Positions 11,805-20,814 of a stretch of 64,000 nt of DNA are shown one piece after another (position 1 is the stretch's first letter; each line of letters begins with the position of its first letter). This DNA is from Pseudomonadota bacterium (GTDB lineage: Bacteria; Pseudomonadota; Gammaproteobacteria; Burkholderiales; Ferrovaceae). The notes beneath the pieces were generated by a model. The model was not told where the DNA came from, did not search any database, and saw only the letters and a program-made list of their open reading frames with translations. The stretch covers positions 59,756 through 123,755 of the forward strand of contig JAKBLB010000003.1 in the NCBI GenBank assembly GCA_021832305.1, in the 5' to 3' direction. A program made the position numbers and the translations under genes.

Positions 11805-12989
11805 TCATATTCGTTCGAACAGTCCGGCAATTCCCTGCCCCATGCCCACACATAGGGTCACCATGCCGTAGCGCCCGTTTGTGCGACGCAAACCGTGAAT
11901 CAACGTAGCCGTGCGAATGGCGCCACTCGCTCCCAGGGGATGACCCAGCGCGATCGCACCTCCGAGTGGGTTGAGTCGAACCGGGTCGAAGGCCAGATTC
12001 TTCTGGACTGCCAATACCTGCGCCGCAAAGGCTTCGTTGAGTTCGATCCAGTCCAGTTGGGCAAGACTGACCCCATGCCGTGACAAGAGAGGCGGAACGG
12101 CCTTGACCGGGCCAATCCCCATGATCTCCGGCGGCACACCTTTGACAGAAAAACCCATGACCCTTGCCAAAGGGGTCAAACCATGACGGTGTACTGCATC
12201 CTCGCTGGCCAGAATGAGGGCGGCAGCTCCGTCAGAGATCTGACTGCTGTTGCCGGCCGTGACACTCCCCTTGACGTGGAAGGCAGGCTTGAGCCGGGAC
12301 AGGACCTCCAAGCTGGTATCGGCGCGAGGTCCCTCGTCGTGGTGCCATGCTTTCTCCTGTGGAGTCGTCAGCCCTGTGCTCAGATCCAAAGTGTGCTGAA
12401 GTACCGTGACAGGGGTGATTTCTGCCTCAAAAAATCCCTGGCGCCGTGCTTCCAGCGCGCGCCGGTGCGATTCCAGAGCCACCGTATCCTGCTCCAGACG
12501 ACTGATATTCCACTGATGAGCCAGATTTTCTGCAGTCGCCCCCATTCCCCAAGCCAGGGGCGTGTGAAAAGGCGTTTCAAAAATCAGGGGGCTGGGCGCA
12601 GGATGCCGGCCCATCATGGGAATGCGACTCATGGATTCCACACCACCAGCAACCATGAGGTCCGCGCTGCCCGACTGAATGCGTTCTGCCGCCATCTGGA
12701 TGGCTGACAATCCGGAGGCACAGAACCGATTGACCGTCATCGCTCCTGCGGAGAGAGGCAATCCCGCCAGAAGAGCCGCGCTGCGCGCAATGTTGAGCCC
12801 CTGTTCTCCTTCCGGCATGGCGCACCCGATCACCACATCTTCGATCGCCTCCGGATCCAGCGTGGGGACCTGCGCCAAGGCACCCCGCAAGGCCGTAATG
12901 AGCAGGGTATCTGCCCGTACCTGAGCAAACTGCCCGCGCCCCTTCCCCACAGGGGTACGGGTAGCCGCCACGATATACGCTGTTTTCAT
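11805..12989 (-). CDS. Acetyl-CoA C-acyltransferase (thiolase)
   Basis: [68 protein letters not shown]. Confidence 0.95.
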   Translation of the reverse strand: MKTAYIVAATRTPVGKGRGQFAQVRADTLLITALRGALAQVPTLDPEAIEDVVIGCAMPEGEQGLNIARSAALLAGLPLSAGAMTVNRFCASGLSAIQMAAERIQSGSADLMVAGGVESMSRIPMMGRHPAPSPLIFETPFHTPLAWGMGATAENLAHQWNISRLEQDTVALESHRRALEARRQGFFEAEITPVTVLQHTLDLSTGLTTPQEKAWHHDEGPRADTSLEVLSRLKPAFHVKGSVTAGNSSQISDGAAALILASEDAVHRHGLTPLARVMGFSVKGVPPEIMGIGPVKAVPPLLSRHGVSLAQLDWIELNEAFAAQVLAVQKNLAFDPVRLNPLGGAIALGHPLGASGAIRTATLIHGLRRTNGRYGMVTLCVGMGQGIAGLFERI

Positions 12990-13002
12990 GTCACTCTCCT
13001 GA

Positions 13003-15384
13003 CTAATTGCGCACAGCCTTGCCGGTTTCCAGGAAAGACTGAATGCGTTCCCGACTTTTTTGGGTGGCCAGCAAGGGACCGAAATGTGCCCGCTCCAGGC
13101 CGAGCAGGTAATCCACATTGACCAGGGTTCCTGCAGACAATTCTCCACCGCAGGCGACTGTGGCCAAAGTGCGCCCGATCTCGAAATCATGTGCCGAAAT
13201 CTGTCCTCCCTGTAGTGCATTGACCAACCCCGCAAGCATTTGGGCTCGCCCTTCCACCCCAGCCACCGGAAAGGCGCGGGGCAAAGCAGGTGCATGACCG
13301 GACTCGGCCAACACCAGGGCTTGCGTCAGAGCCACATGGAGCAATTCCTCACGGTGTGGAACGAGAACGTCGCCGTTTTCGAGCCAGCCCCAGGAACGGG
13401 CTTCCTGAGCGCTTTGACTGACTGTGCAGCGCAGGATACGCGTCAGATCCTCCTGCAGGTAGTCGGCCACCTGCAAGGGCGATTGGGCGGCCAAAGCGCG
13501 CAAGCCGGCGCGCCGGGCGACTTCCGTCAGCCCCCCGGCGCCGGGAAAGATTCCAACATTGACTTCCACCATGCCCAGGTTGGTTTCTGTAAAAGCGACC
13601 CGGCGAGTGCAGTGCAGCGTGACTTCACACCCACCGCCCAGTGCATAACCTTGCAAGGCTGCCACGGTGGGCACTGCACCGTAACGCAAACGCTGAACCA
13701 CGCGCTGAAACCGTTCCTGAGCCAGCGCCAATCCCGTCAAACCCTGGCGAGCATAGGTTTCGATGAACCCCTTGAGATCTCCGCCCGCTGAAAAGTGCGG
13801 GCCCGGACCCCACAAGACCAGGGCACGGTAATGGCTTTCGGCTTCGGTCAGCGCCTGATCCAGCGCTTCCAGGGCAACTTCGCTCAGGAGATTCATCTTG
13901 GTATGCAAGGTCAGGATCACTACCTCATCATCCAGTGTCCAGAGACGTGCGGCCCCGGATTCGGCCACCGTCCGCCCCGCGCTGGCTGCAGTGGCCCCCC
14001 CCTCGCCCAGCAAGCGCAAGGGAAAGTGCTGACGTTTCAGCCAGGGCTGGGAGGAACGGGGACTGAGGGTCGCACGAGCCGCCGACCAGGAGCCCTGCGG
14101 CGTATGAACGACCTGACGTTGTGGGTCCATGGCCCAATCGGGCAAAGGGAGGTCGATCAAGGTTTTTCCTGCCTGCCGGTCTTCCTCGATCCACGTCGCC
14201 ACCTCTGACCAACCCGACAGTTGCCACTGTTCGAAGGGGCCGAGGGCCCAACCAAACCCCAGACGCAGTGCCATATCCACCTCACGGGCCGAGGGCGCCA
14301 TGCCCGCCAGGTGAATGGCGCAGTAGTGAAAGAGATCGCGGTGAATGGCCCACAAGAACTGGGCCTGGGGATGGGTGCTGGCACGCAGACAGGCCAGCCT
14401 TTGGGACGGCGAGGCTTCCAGACAAGCCTTCACCCCGGCCTCCGCCTTGGCTCCGCTGGGCACATAGGAACGGGTCATGGGGTCCAGACGAAGAATCATC
14501 TTGCCTTCCTTGCGGTAAAAACCAGCGCCGGTCTTGGCACCCAGCGCCCCGGCAGAAATCAGCCCCTCGAGGAGAGGGAAAGGGGCAAACAGGGCACGAA
14601 AAGGATCATCCGGCGCCTGGGTATAGGTCGTACTGATGACATGAGACAGAATGTCCAACCCGACCACATCGGCCGTGCGATAAGTGGCAGAGCGGGGTCG
14701 CCCCAAAAGGGACCCTGTCAGGTCATCCACCAGATCGCAGGACAAGCCGAAATTCTGCGCCTGATGAAAGGTAAACACCGTGGCAGCAACCCCAATGCGA
14801 TTGGCTACAAAATTCGGCGTATCCAGCGCATGGATGACGGTCTTGCCCAGACGGGTGGTAATGAAGGATTCCAGCAGGGTGAGACGGTCCCGATCCGTCC
14901 GGGTCGTGGGAATCAATTCCACCAAGGCCATGTAACGCGGGGGATTAAAAAAATGCATGCCACAGAAGCGCGTTTGAAGATCCTCGGGCAAAACGGCGCC
15001 GAGTTCTTCCAGGGACAGACCAGAGGTATTGGACGCCAACCAGCTCCGGGGAGCCAAGTGAGGTAAAATGCGCGCATAGAGTGCCTGCTTCCAGGCCAAC
15101 TGTTCGCCGATGGCCTCGATCACCAGATCACAGGTAGAAAGTCGGTCCAGATGTTCGTCATAATTGGCCGCTTCGATCAAGTCCGCGCGTTCAAGTTCGA
15201 CCAGGGGGGGCGGGCTCATTTTTTTCAATCCATGAACGGCCTGCAGAACCCGTCCATTCGTGGGACCTGTGTCAGGTGGCAGATCATAGAGTAGAACAGG
15301 AATATCCAGATTGACGAAGTGCGCTGCCAGTTGCGCTCCCATGACTCCGGCCCCCAATACGGCCACGCGCTGAATCTGAGCCAT
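13003..15384 (-). CDS. 3-hydroxyacyl-CoA dehydrogenase / enoyl-CoA hydratase fusion (FadN-like domain order)
   Basis: N-terminal NAD fold VAVLGAGVMGAQLAAHF and HFFNPPRYMALVEL; C-terminal crotonase GPGPHFSAGGDLKGF. Confidence 0.92.
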   Translation of the reverse strand: MAQIQRVAVLGAGVMGAQLAAHFVNLDIPVLLYDLPPDTGPTNGRVLQAVHGLKKMSPPPLVELERADLIEAANYDEHLDRLSTCDLVIEAIGEQLAWKQALYARILPHLAPRSWLASNTSGLSLEELGAVLPEDLQTRFCGMHFFNPPRYMALVELIPTTRTDRDRLTLLESFITTRLGKTVIHALDTPNFVANRIGVAATVFTFHQAQNFGLSCDLVDDLTGSLLGRPRSATYRTADVVGLDILSHVISTTYTQAPDDPFRALFAPFPLLEGLISAGALGAKTGAGFYRKEGKMILRLDPMTRSYVPSGAKAEAGVKACLEASPSQRLACLRASTHPQAQFLWAIHRDLFHYCAIHLAGMAPSAREVDMALRLGFGWALGPFEQWQLSGWSEVATWIEEDRQAGKTLIDLPLPDWAMDPQRQVVHTPQGSWSAARATLSPRSSQPWLKRQHFPLRLLGEGGATAASAGRTVAESGAARLWTLDDEVVILTLHTKMNLLSEVALEALDQALTEAESHYRALVLWGPGPHFSAGGDLKGFIETYARQGLTGLALAQERFQRVVQRLRYGAVPTVAALQGYALGGGCEVTLHCTRRVAFTETNLGMVEVNVGIFPGAGGLTEVARRAGLRALAAQSPLQVADYLQEDLTRILRCTVSQSAQEARSWGWLENGDVLVPHREELLHVALTQALVLAESGHAPALPRAFPVAGVEGRAQMLAGLVNALQGGQISAHDFEIGRTLATVACGGELSAGTLVNVDYLLGLERAHFGPLLATQKSRERIQSFLETGKAVRN

Positions 15385-15468
15385 CTCTCCTCCCATGCGG
15401 ATCTAATGGTTTCATTCTAACCGAATCTTTCTTTCAGACTGTATCCCTTGAGTTTAAAATTCGAAAAC

Positions 15469-17202
15469 ATGAACATCATCCTCGACTTTGCCGAATGTTC
15501 GGGACTGCGTATCCGACGCGTATTTCGGGAACCCCGGCAATGTCTGGTCGCCCATTCGTTGGCGGAGGTGCGCCCCCTATTGCGTCAGGTCACCCAAGCC
15601 TGCCAGGCAGGCGCCCACGCTGCCGGCTTTGTGGCTTATGAAGCTGCAGCCGCTTTCGATGCAGCCGCCCTTACCCATCCTTCCCTGGAAAATTTTCCTC
15701 TGGTCTGCTTTGGAATATACGATGCCCCTCTCCCAGGGTGGGAAGAAGAAAATACCTCCATTCCGGAGGTATCCACCAGAGGCCCCTGGCAACTCAGCCT
15801 GACGCAGGCGGCTTATGGCCAGGCGGTGGATACCTTGCGTCAGGCCATTGCGCGTGGAGAAGCCTATCAGATGAATCTGACGCTCCGCCAGGAATGTTCA
15901 TTCTCTGGCTCATCCCTGCGGTTATACGAGCAACTGCGCCAAACTCAGGATGCTGATTTCAGTGCCTGGCTATCCTGGAGCGGAGGTGCCCTCCTCTCCC
16001 TTTCACCGGAACTGTTCTTTGAAACCCACGGCAATCGCATCCTGACTCGCCCCATGAAAGGCACCGCATCCCCGGAAGATGCCGGGAACTTGGCCCAATG
16101 CCCAAAAAATCGGTCTGAAAACATCATGATCGTCGATCTTCTGCGCAATGATCTGGCCCGCATTGCACTGCCCGGATCGGTTGCCGTCACCGATCTCTGC
16201 CGGGTGGAAGCCTACCCCACGGTGCACCAGATGACGTCCACGGTGACCGCCACCTTGAAACCCAACACCGACCTCGAAGCAATTTTCTCTGCCCTTTTTC
16301 CCTGCGGGTCCATCACCGGAGCCCCCAAATGGCAAGCCATGCGCTGGATCAAACAGTTGGAAGATGGTCCGCGCGGCGCCTATTGCGGGGCCATCGGCTG
16401 GATTCGTCCAGGTGGGGATGCGCAATTCAATGTGCCCATCCGTACCCTCTGGCACGACCTACCCCATGAACGCCTTGTCTGTGGCGTAGGTAGTGGCATC
16501 ACATGGGAGTCGCAGGCCCCCGCCGAATGGGCCGAAATTGCCACCAAGACCCGCTTTCTGGAGGCATCTGCATCCGTCGACCTGCTCGAAACCCTGCGTC
16601 TCGATCAAGGCCTCTGGGCACTTCCCCGCTATCACTGCCGCCGTCTGCTCCACTCTGTCCAGGCCCTGGGGTATCCTTCCCTGACGGAGCGGCGCTTCAC
16701 CGAGGCTCTGGACTATTTTGCCCAACAGCACCCCACCGGATCTTATCGGGTACGACTGCGTTACAACCGGCAGGGCAACTTTCATCTCGAAGGTTTTGCC
16801 CTGCCTGTTTCCCCTAGGGAAGCCCCTCAGCCCGTTTACCTGGCTTCCCATCCCTTTCCTTTCAATCCCCAAATGCGGCATAAGACCACCGAGCGCAGCC
16901 TTTATGACGCTGCCTTCGCTTCTCTGTCCGCCCCTTGCTTCGATGTATTGTTGTGGAACGAACGAGGTGAATTGACAGAATTCTCGCGCGGAAATCTGGT
17001 GCTCGAGAAAAATGGCCAGAAACTCACTCCCCCACTGTCCTGCGGGCTACTGGCCGGCACGCTCCGTCAGTTTCTCTGTGATCGCGGGGAACTCGAAGAA
17101 CACATCCTGACCCGGGACGATCTGGTTCACGCCGATCGACTATGGTTCATCAACAGCGTACGCGGCTGGGTTCAAGTGATCCTCAAGGCACCAGAGGAGT
17201 GA
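15469..17202 (+). CDS. pabB: Aminodeoxychorismate synthase component I fused to aminodeoxychorismate lyase
   Basis: Chorismate-binding motifs (YQMNLTLR, TRPMKGTASPEDAGN, FPCGSITGAPKWQAMRWI) followed by class IV aminotransferase/PabC-like domain (DVLLWNERGELTEFSRGNLVLEKNG). Confidence 0.93.
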   Translation: MNIILDFAECSGLRIRRVFREPRQCLVAHSLAEVRPLLRQVTQACQAGAHAAGFVAYEAAAAFDAAALTHPSLENFPLVCFGIYDAPLPGWEEENTSIPEVSTRGPWQLSLTQAAYGQAVDTLRQAIARGEAYQMNLTLRQECSFSGSSLRLYEQLRQTQDADFSAWLSWSGGALLSLSPELFFETHGNRILTRPMKGTASPEDAGNLAQCPKNRSENIMIVDLLRNDLARIALPGSVAVTDLCRVEAYPTVHQMTSTVTATLKPNTDLEAIFSALFPCGSITGAPKWQAMRWIKQLEDGPRGAYCGAIGWIRPGGDAQFNVPIRTLWHDLPHERLVCGVGSGITWESQAPAEWAEIATKTRFLEASASVDLLETLRLDQGLWALPRYHCRRLLHSVQALGYPSLTERRFTEALDYFAQQHPTGSYRVRLRYNRQGNFHLEGFALPVSPREAPQPVYLASHPFPFNPQMRHKTTERSLYDAAFASLSAPCFDVLLWNERGELTEFSRGNLVLEKNGQKLTPPLSCGLLAGTLRQFLCDRGELEEHILTRDDLVHADRLWFINSVRGWVQVILKAPEE

Positions 17203-18100
17203 TCGGCACATCCACATGCACGTCGGCACCGTGCTGGAAATGGAGATTCAGGGGCACGGTCTGACCGGCTACCAGAGGATGATCCAGGTCCTCCAGCATC
17301 AAGTGATGGCCTCCGGGCGCCAAGGTCGTCTGACCATGGGCGGGAATCACCAGATGATATTCATGTTCCATGTGTGCCATATTGCCTTCCATTTCCATGG
17401 TCTGATGCAGCATGACATGGTCAGAAACCGGACTGTCCGCGCCTTCCAGAGCCTCTTCATGGTCGCCCGGATTGACCAGGGTCAGATACACTACCCCCTC
17501 CTCTTGTCCAGGTGCCGTGGCGCGGGCCATCGGGTGCAGGACCTGAATGGTGGGGGGGCGCACCGCCTGCACGCCCGCTTGCGGGACGGGAGTGGATGAT
17601 CGACCGAGCAGAGGTTCAATGCCCGCCACCAGAACAGATTCAGGCAATCCCTGATCATCATCGGCAGCCCATGCATTCTGGCGCACGATGCCTTTCCGAT
17701 CCACCAGAATGGATAGAGGCATACGCCAGATCCTTCCAAATTCATCCACTTCGGCATGATTCTTCAGAACCCACGGAAAGTGGTAATGTTTCATCATGTC
17801 GCGCGCCATGGGCAGGTCCTCGTCACTGTCCATGTCGATGGCTACGATATCCAGACCCTGGGCATGGTATTTCTGATACAGATTTTCCAGACGAGGCATC
17901 TCTTTCCGGCAAGGAACGCACCAGGAGGCCCAGAAGTGTAACAGAGTGACATGACCCTGCTCGCTTTGTGCCGTCACCTTTCCCCCGCCCTCCAGGTTCA
18001 GGGTATAGGCCGGTATGGGGGCGCCTATCTCGAGGGCCTGAACCATAGGCGCAGAACCCAGCAGTGAAGCAACGATGATCCAAAACATAGAGCGCTGCAT
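17183..18100 (-). CDS. TlpA-type thiol-disulfide oxidoreductase fused to PCuAC copper chaperone domain
   Basis: Signal peptide; HFWASWCVPCRKEMP; C-terminal PCuAC motif VMLHQTMEMEGNMAHMEHEYHLVIPAHGQTTLAPGGHHLMLEDL. Confidence 0.88.
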   Translation of the reverse strand: MQRSMFWIIVASLLGSAPMVQALEIGAPIPAYTLNLEGGGKVTAQSEQGHVTLLHFWASWCVPCRKEMPRLENLYQKYHAQGLDIVAIDMDSDEDLPMARDMMKHYHFPWVLKNHAEVDEFGRIWRMPLSILVDRKGIVRQNAWAADDDQGLPESVLVAGIEPLLGRSSTPVPQAGVQAVRPPTIQVLHPMARATAPGQEEGVVYLTLVNPGDHEEALEGADSPVSDHVMLHQTMEMEGNMAHMEHEYHLVIPAHGQTTLAPGGHHLMLEDLDHPLVAGQTVPLNLHFQHGADVHVDVPITPLVP

Positions 18101-18136
18101 ACAACTTCTCCTTTTGTCAGAAATGTACGATACCCC

Positions 18137-18167
18137 AAAACCCGAAGAACGAGGAAGACTCTTCGGG
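18137..18167 (-). terminator. Hairpin between the OMP gene and the TlpA-PCuAC gene (possible terminator/attenuator)
   Basis: Minus strand CCCGAAGA-GTCTTCCTCGT-TCTTCGGG followed by TTTTGGGG. Confidence 0.45.
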
Positions 18168-18177
18168 TGGGGCAGGC

Positions 18178-19167
18178 TTAGAACAAGTAGGTAATGCCTG
18201 CGTTCACCATCCAGTGAGGCACCAGTTGATCCCCGTTGGCATAGCGGTACAAAGGCAGGTAAATCGATGTATTGGCCTGCCAGTGGCGAGACAGGTCGAT
18301 CAGCGCGCCGGGGGCCAGAAAAATATTGGTATAACCGCTGTTCAGGTTACCATACAAGGCATCGCCCCCCCCTTGATCCGGAGCTCGCCACAGGGCATTC
18401 ACCTGCATCATGGGAATGACATGAGTGCTTGCTTCGATGGCATTCCAGGTGACCCCCGCGACGGTATTGAGACTATCTCCCGGTTTGTATCCCTGATAAT
18501 GATTCAGGGCATGGCGCCAGGTTCCTTGAGAAAACCACCCCCAGTTGGCACTGAAATTTCCCATGCTGTAGTAACCCAGCAATAAATCGGTGGTGCCGGT
18601 TCCCGGTGCCGTATCCCGATCGATCAAAGGGGCCGGATTGATAGGGCCGGTGGGCAATTTCAGACCGAAGGTCAACCCACTGGATTTATCCTTGGAGAAT
18701 CCCGTATACATCCCCATCACGCGTAAATCAGACAGACTGCTGATGTTGGTCGAGCGGGGAGTGGGCGAAGGATTGATCTGCCCCGGTATCCCGCTCGTGT
18801 CCGTGGTAAACGTGCGCATCCAGTAGGGAAGCATGGCCTCGACCCCCCAATTGTCATTAAACATATGCTGACCATAGAGAGTGTAAAAGTTGGTCCCGAT
18901 CTGTTTGTCGGGGTTGAGTGCACCGACCTGTCCACTGGCCCCACTGTGGTTCCAGTTCTGATTCATGAAGGAATATTGAAGGCTCACCTGGTCATTCATG
19001 CCACTCACGGGCAACCCGGGCAGACCCACGTCGAAGACCCCACAACCACAGGCACAGGCCCACCCCTGAGTGGCGACTCCAAAACCCAGGACCAATCCGG
19101 CCAATTTTCTCCACCGTACCGGATTTAAGCGTAAACATTTTTTATAATAAAAAACAATACGATACAT
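18178..19167 (-). CDS. Exported outer-membrane beta-barrel-like protein with N-terminal CxCxC motif
   Basis: Hydrophobic leader then WACACGCGVFDVGLPG; alternating aromatic strands; terminal GITYLF. Confidence 0.7.
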   Translation of the reverse strand: MYRIVFYYKKCLRLNPVRWRKLAGLVLGFGVATQGWACACGCGVFDVGLPGLPVSGMNDQVSLQYSFMNQNWNHSGASGQVGALNPDKQIGTNFYTLYGQHMFNDNWGVEAMLPYWMRTFTTDTSGIPGQINPSPTPRSTNISSLSDLRVMGMYTGFSKDKSSGLTFGLKLPTGPINPAPLIDRDTAPGTGTTDLLLGYYSMGNFSANWGWFSQGTWRHALNHYQGYKPGDSLNTVAGVTWNAIEASTHVIPMMQVNALWRAPDQGGGDALYGNLNSGYTNIFLAPGALIDLSRHWQANTSIYLPLYRYANGDQLVPHWMVNAGITYLF

Positions 19168-19294
19168 CGCAAAGTTCTCCTGAAAAGGAAACTAATACTG
19201 GCGCATGGACTGCTCAGAAGATGAGCAGGCGCATCAGAAAGAAAATCATTTTCCGGCCCCTAAGTTAGGGGAAGATCATCCCGGAAAAAACGAT

Positions 19295-19708
19295 TCAAGC
19301 GTGAACGGGAGGCGCGTTGGGATAAGGGAGGAAGAAGTCGCGGAACGCGATGAAACGAAGAATTTCACGGGATGCCAGGGGCTGTCCATGAAACAGGGTG
19401 AGCCCCAATCCCGAATGGGACAGATCCATGGGCAGGGCCAGGGCCAGCGAACTGCAAAGGGAACAGTGACTATGCCCGGAATCGGAAGGAAAGGAGGGAA
19501 AATGGGCGGGATGTTGATGATCTGTGACGGACGTCGTCTCGACCCATTGTTGCCCTGAAACCGTACAGATTTGAAGTGCGGAGCCTGTCTCGCTGCCACG
19601 ATCAAGAAGCGGATCCAGTGCCCCAACCACCAGAAACATCTGAAACAACAGCGGCCATAAAAGCCAGCCAGCCAGCCGTTGAATCCGATGGGGGGACAAA
19701 AGATTCAT
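19295..19708 (-). CDS. DUF2946-like small membrane protein (copper-associated family)
   Basis: N-terminal TM; LQICTVSG ... HQHPAHFPSFPSDSGHSHCSLCSSLALAL cysteine/histidine pattern. Confidence 0.65.
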   Translation of the reverse strand: MNLLSPHRIQRLAGWLLWPLLFQMFLVVGALDPLLDRGSETGSALQICTVSGQQWVETTSVTDHQHPAHFPSFPSDSGHSHCSLCSSLALALPMDLSHSGLGLTLFHGQPLASREILRFIAFRDFFLPYPNAPPVHA

Positions 19709-19725
19709 GATCTCAGGTTACTGTC

Positions 19726-20607
19726 TCAAGGTTTGACCAAACCGGTGGAATACAGAACCCCCAGATTCTTCTGTGCTTCGGTATTCCCCTGTTCGGAAGC
19801 CTTGTGAAACCAATCGGCCGCTTTGGCGTAGTCCTGGGGCACCCCTTGGCCATTGTCATAGAGCATCCCCAGATTGTTCTGGGCACGGGCATAACCCTGT
19901 ATGGCTGCCTTTCGGTACCATTCGGCAGCCATGATGTAATCCCTGGGAACCCCCCGTCCATTCTCATAAAGTGCGCCCAAATTGTTCTGCGCCTTGGAAT
20001 TACCCTGCTCTGCAGAGCGTCGGTACCAGTCGGCGGCTTCTGCCGGATCCTGAGGAACACCACGCCCTGACTCGTAAAAAACGCCCATGTTGTTCTGCGC
20101 CATGGCATTGCCCTGATTTGCCGCTTTACGGAAGTAATCGACGGCAATGGCGTAATCGCGAGTCACTCCCGACCCATTGGCATACAGTAATCCCAACTGA
20201 AACTGGGCTTCAGCCACATTTTGATCAGCAGCCTTTTTCAACCACTCAGCCGCTTTGGCATAATCACGAGGTACACCTTGGCCGGAGATATACATCATCC
20301 CTAATTTGTACTGGGCCCAGGCGACATTTTGATTGGCCGCCTTGGTATACCAGTCTGCCGCCTGAGCGTGATCTCCGGTCATGTCCAGGTAGGCCCCCAG
20401 ATAGGTTTGGGCCTTGGGGTCGTTGTTGCGCGCTGAATCAAGCAACTTCTGCACGGCCACAGCGTCACCACTCTTGGCGTTGGAAGCCAGAGAGACCGCT
20501 TCCGACTCTGTCAAGGGCGGCGCAGATCCGGAACCCGTGGCGTATAAAGTCGTTGAAGTCCCAAGCATCATCAGAAAAAGCAATCTGGAACCGAGAAACT
20601 TATTCAT
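19726..20607 (-). CDS. Secreted Sel1-like (TPR) repeat protein
   Basis: Signal peptide MNKFLGSRLLFLMMLGTSTTLYA; about six 36-aa repeats A.(A/E)WY.KAA.QG.A.AQNNLG.LY..G.GVP.DY. Confidence 0.92.
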   Translation of the reverse strand: MNKFLGSRLLFLMMLGTSTTLYATGSGSAPPLTESEAVSLASNAKSGDAVAVQKLLDSARNNDPKAQTYLGAYLDMTGDHAQAADWYTKAANQNVAWAQYKLGMMYISGQGVPRDYAKAAEWLKKAADQNVAEAQFQLGLLYANGSGVTRDYAIAVDYFRKAANQGNAMAQNNMGVFYESGRGVPQDPAEAADWYRRSAEQGNSKAQNNLGALYENGRGVPRDYIMAAEWYRKAAIQGYARAQNNLGMLYDNGQGVPQDYAKAADWFHKASEQGNTEAQKNLGVLYSTGLVKP

Positions 20608-20814
20608 GTACACCTTCTCAATCGAGAGAGAAAAACGCCAAGTGGTGAGTATCACCGAACCCAATATCGAAAAACAACGCACGAGCCCGCGCGCTTGTCG
20701 GAATATACCAAAATATCATAAACTCGTAATCACTTTCGTGAGCAAAAATGAAATTATTTTGTCGAACGCCGTGACGCCCTGCCCCGCAATCCTCTCGCCA
20801 TCCTGAAAGTTTTC

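Noticed and set aside
14221-15066. 281-aa plus-strand ORF opposite the FadN-like gene
   Set aside because: Shadow ORF; no motif, entirely inside a well-supported CDS.
19804-20648. Regularly spaced repeats in minus-strand DNA, considered as a CRISPR-like or tandem repeat array
   Set aside because: The 108-nt periodicity is explained by 36-aa Sel1-like repeats in the coding frame.
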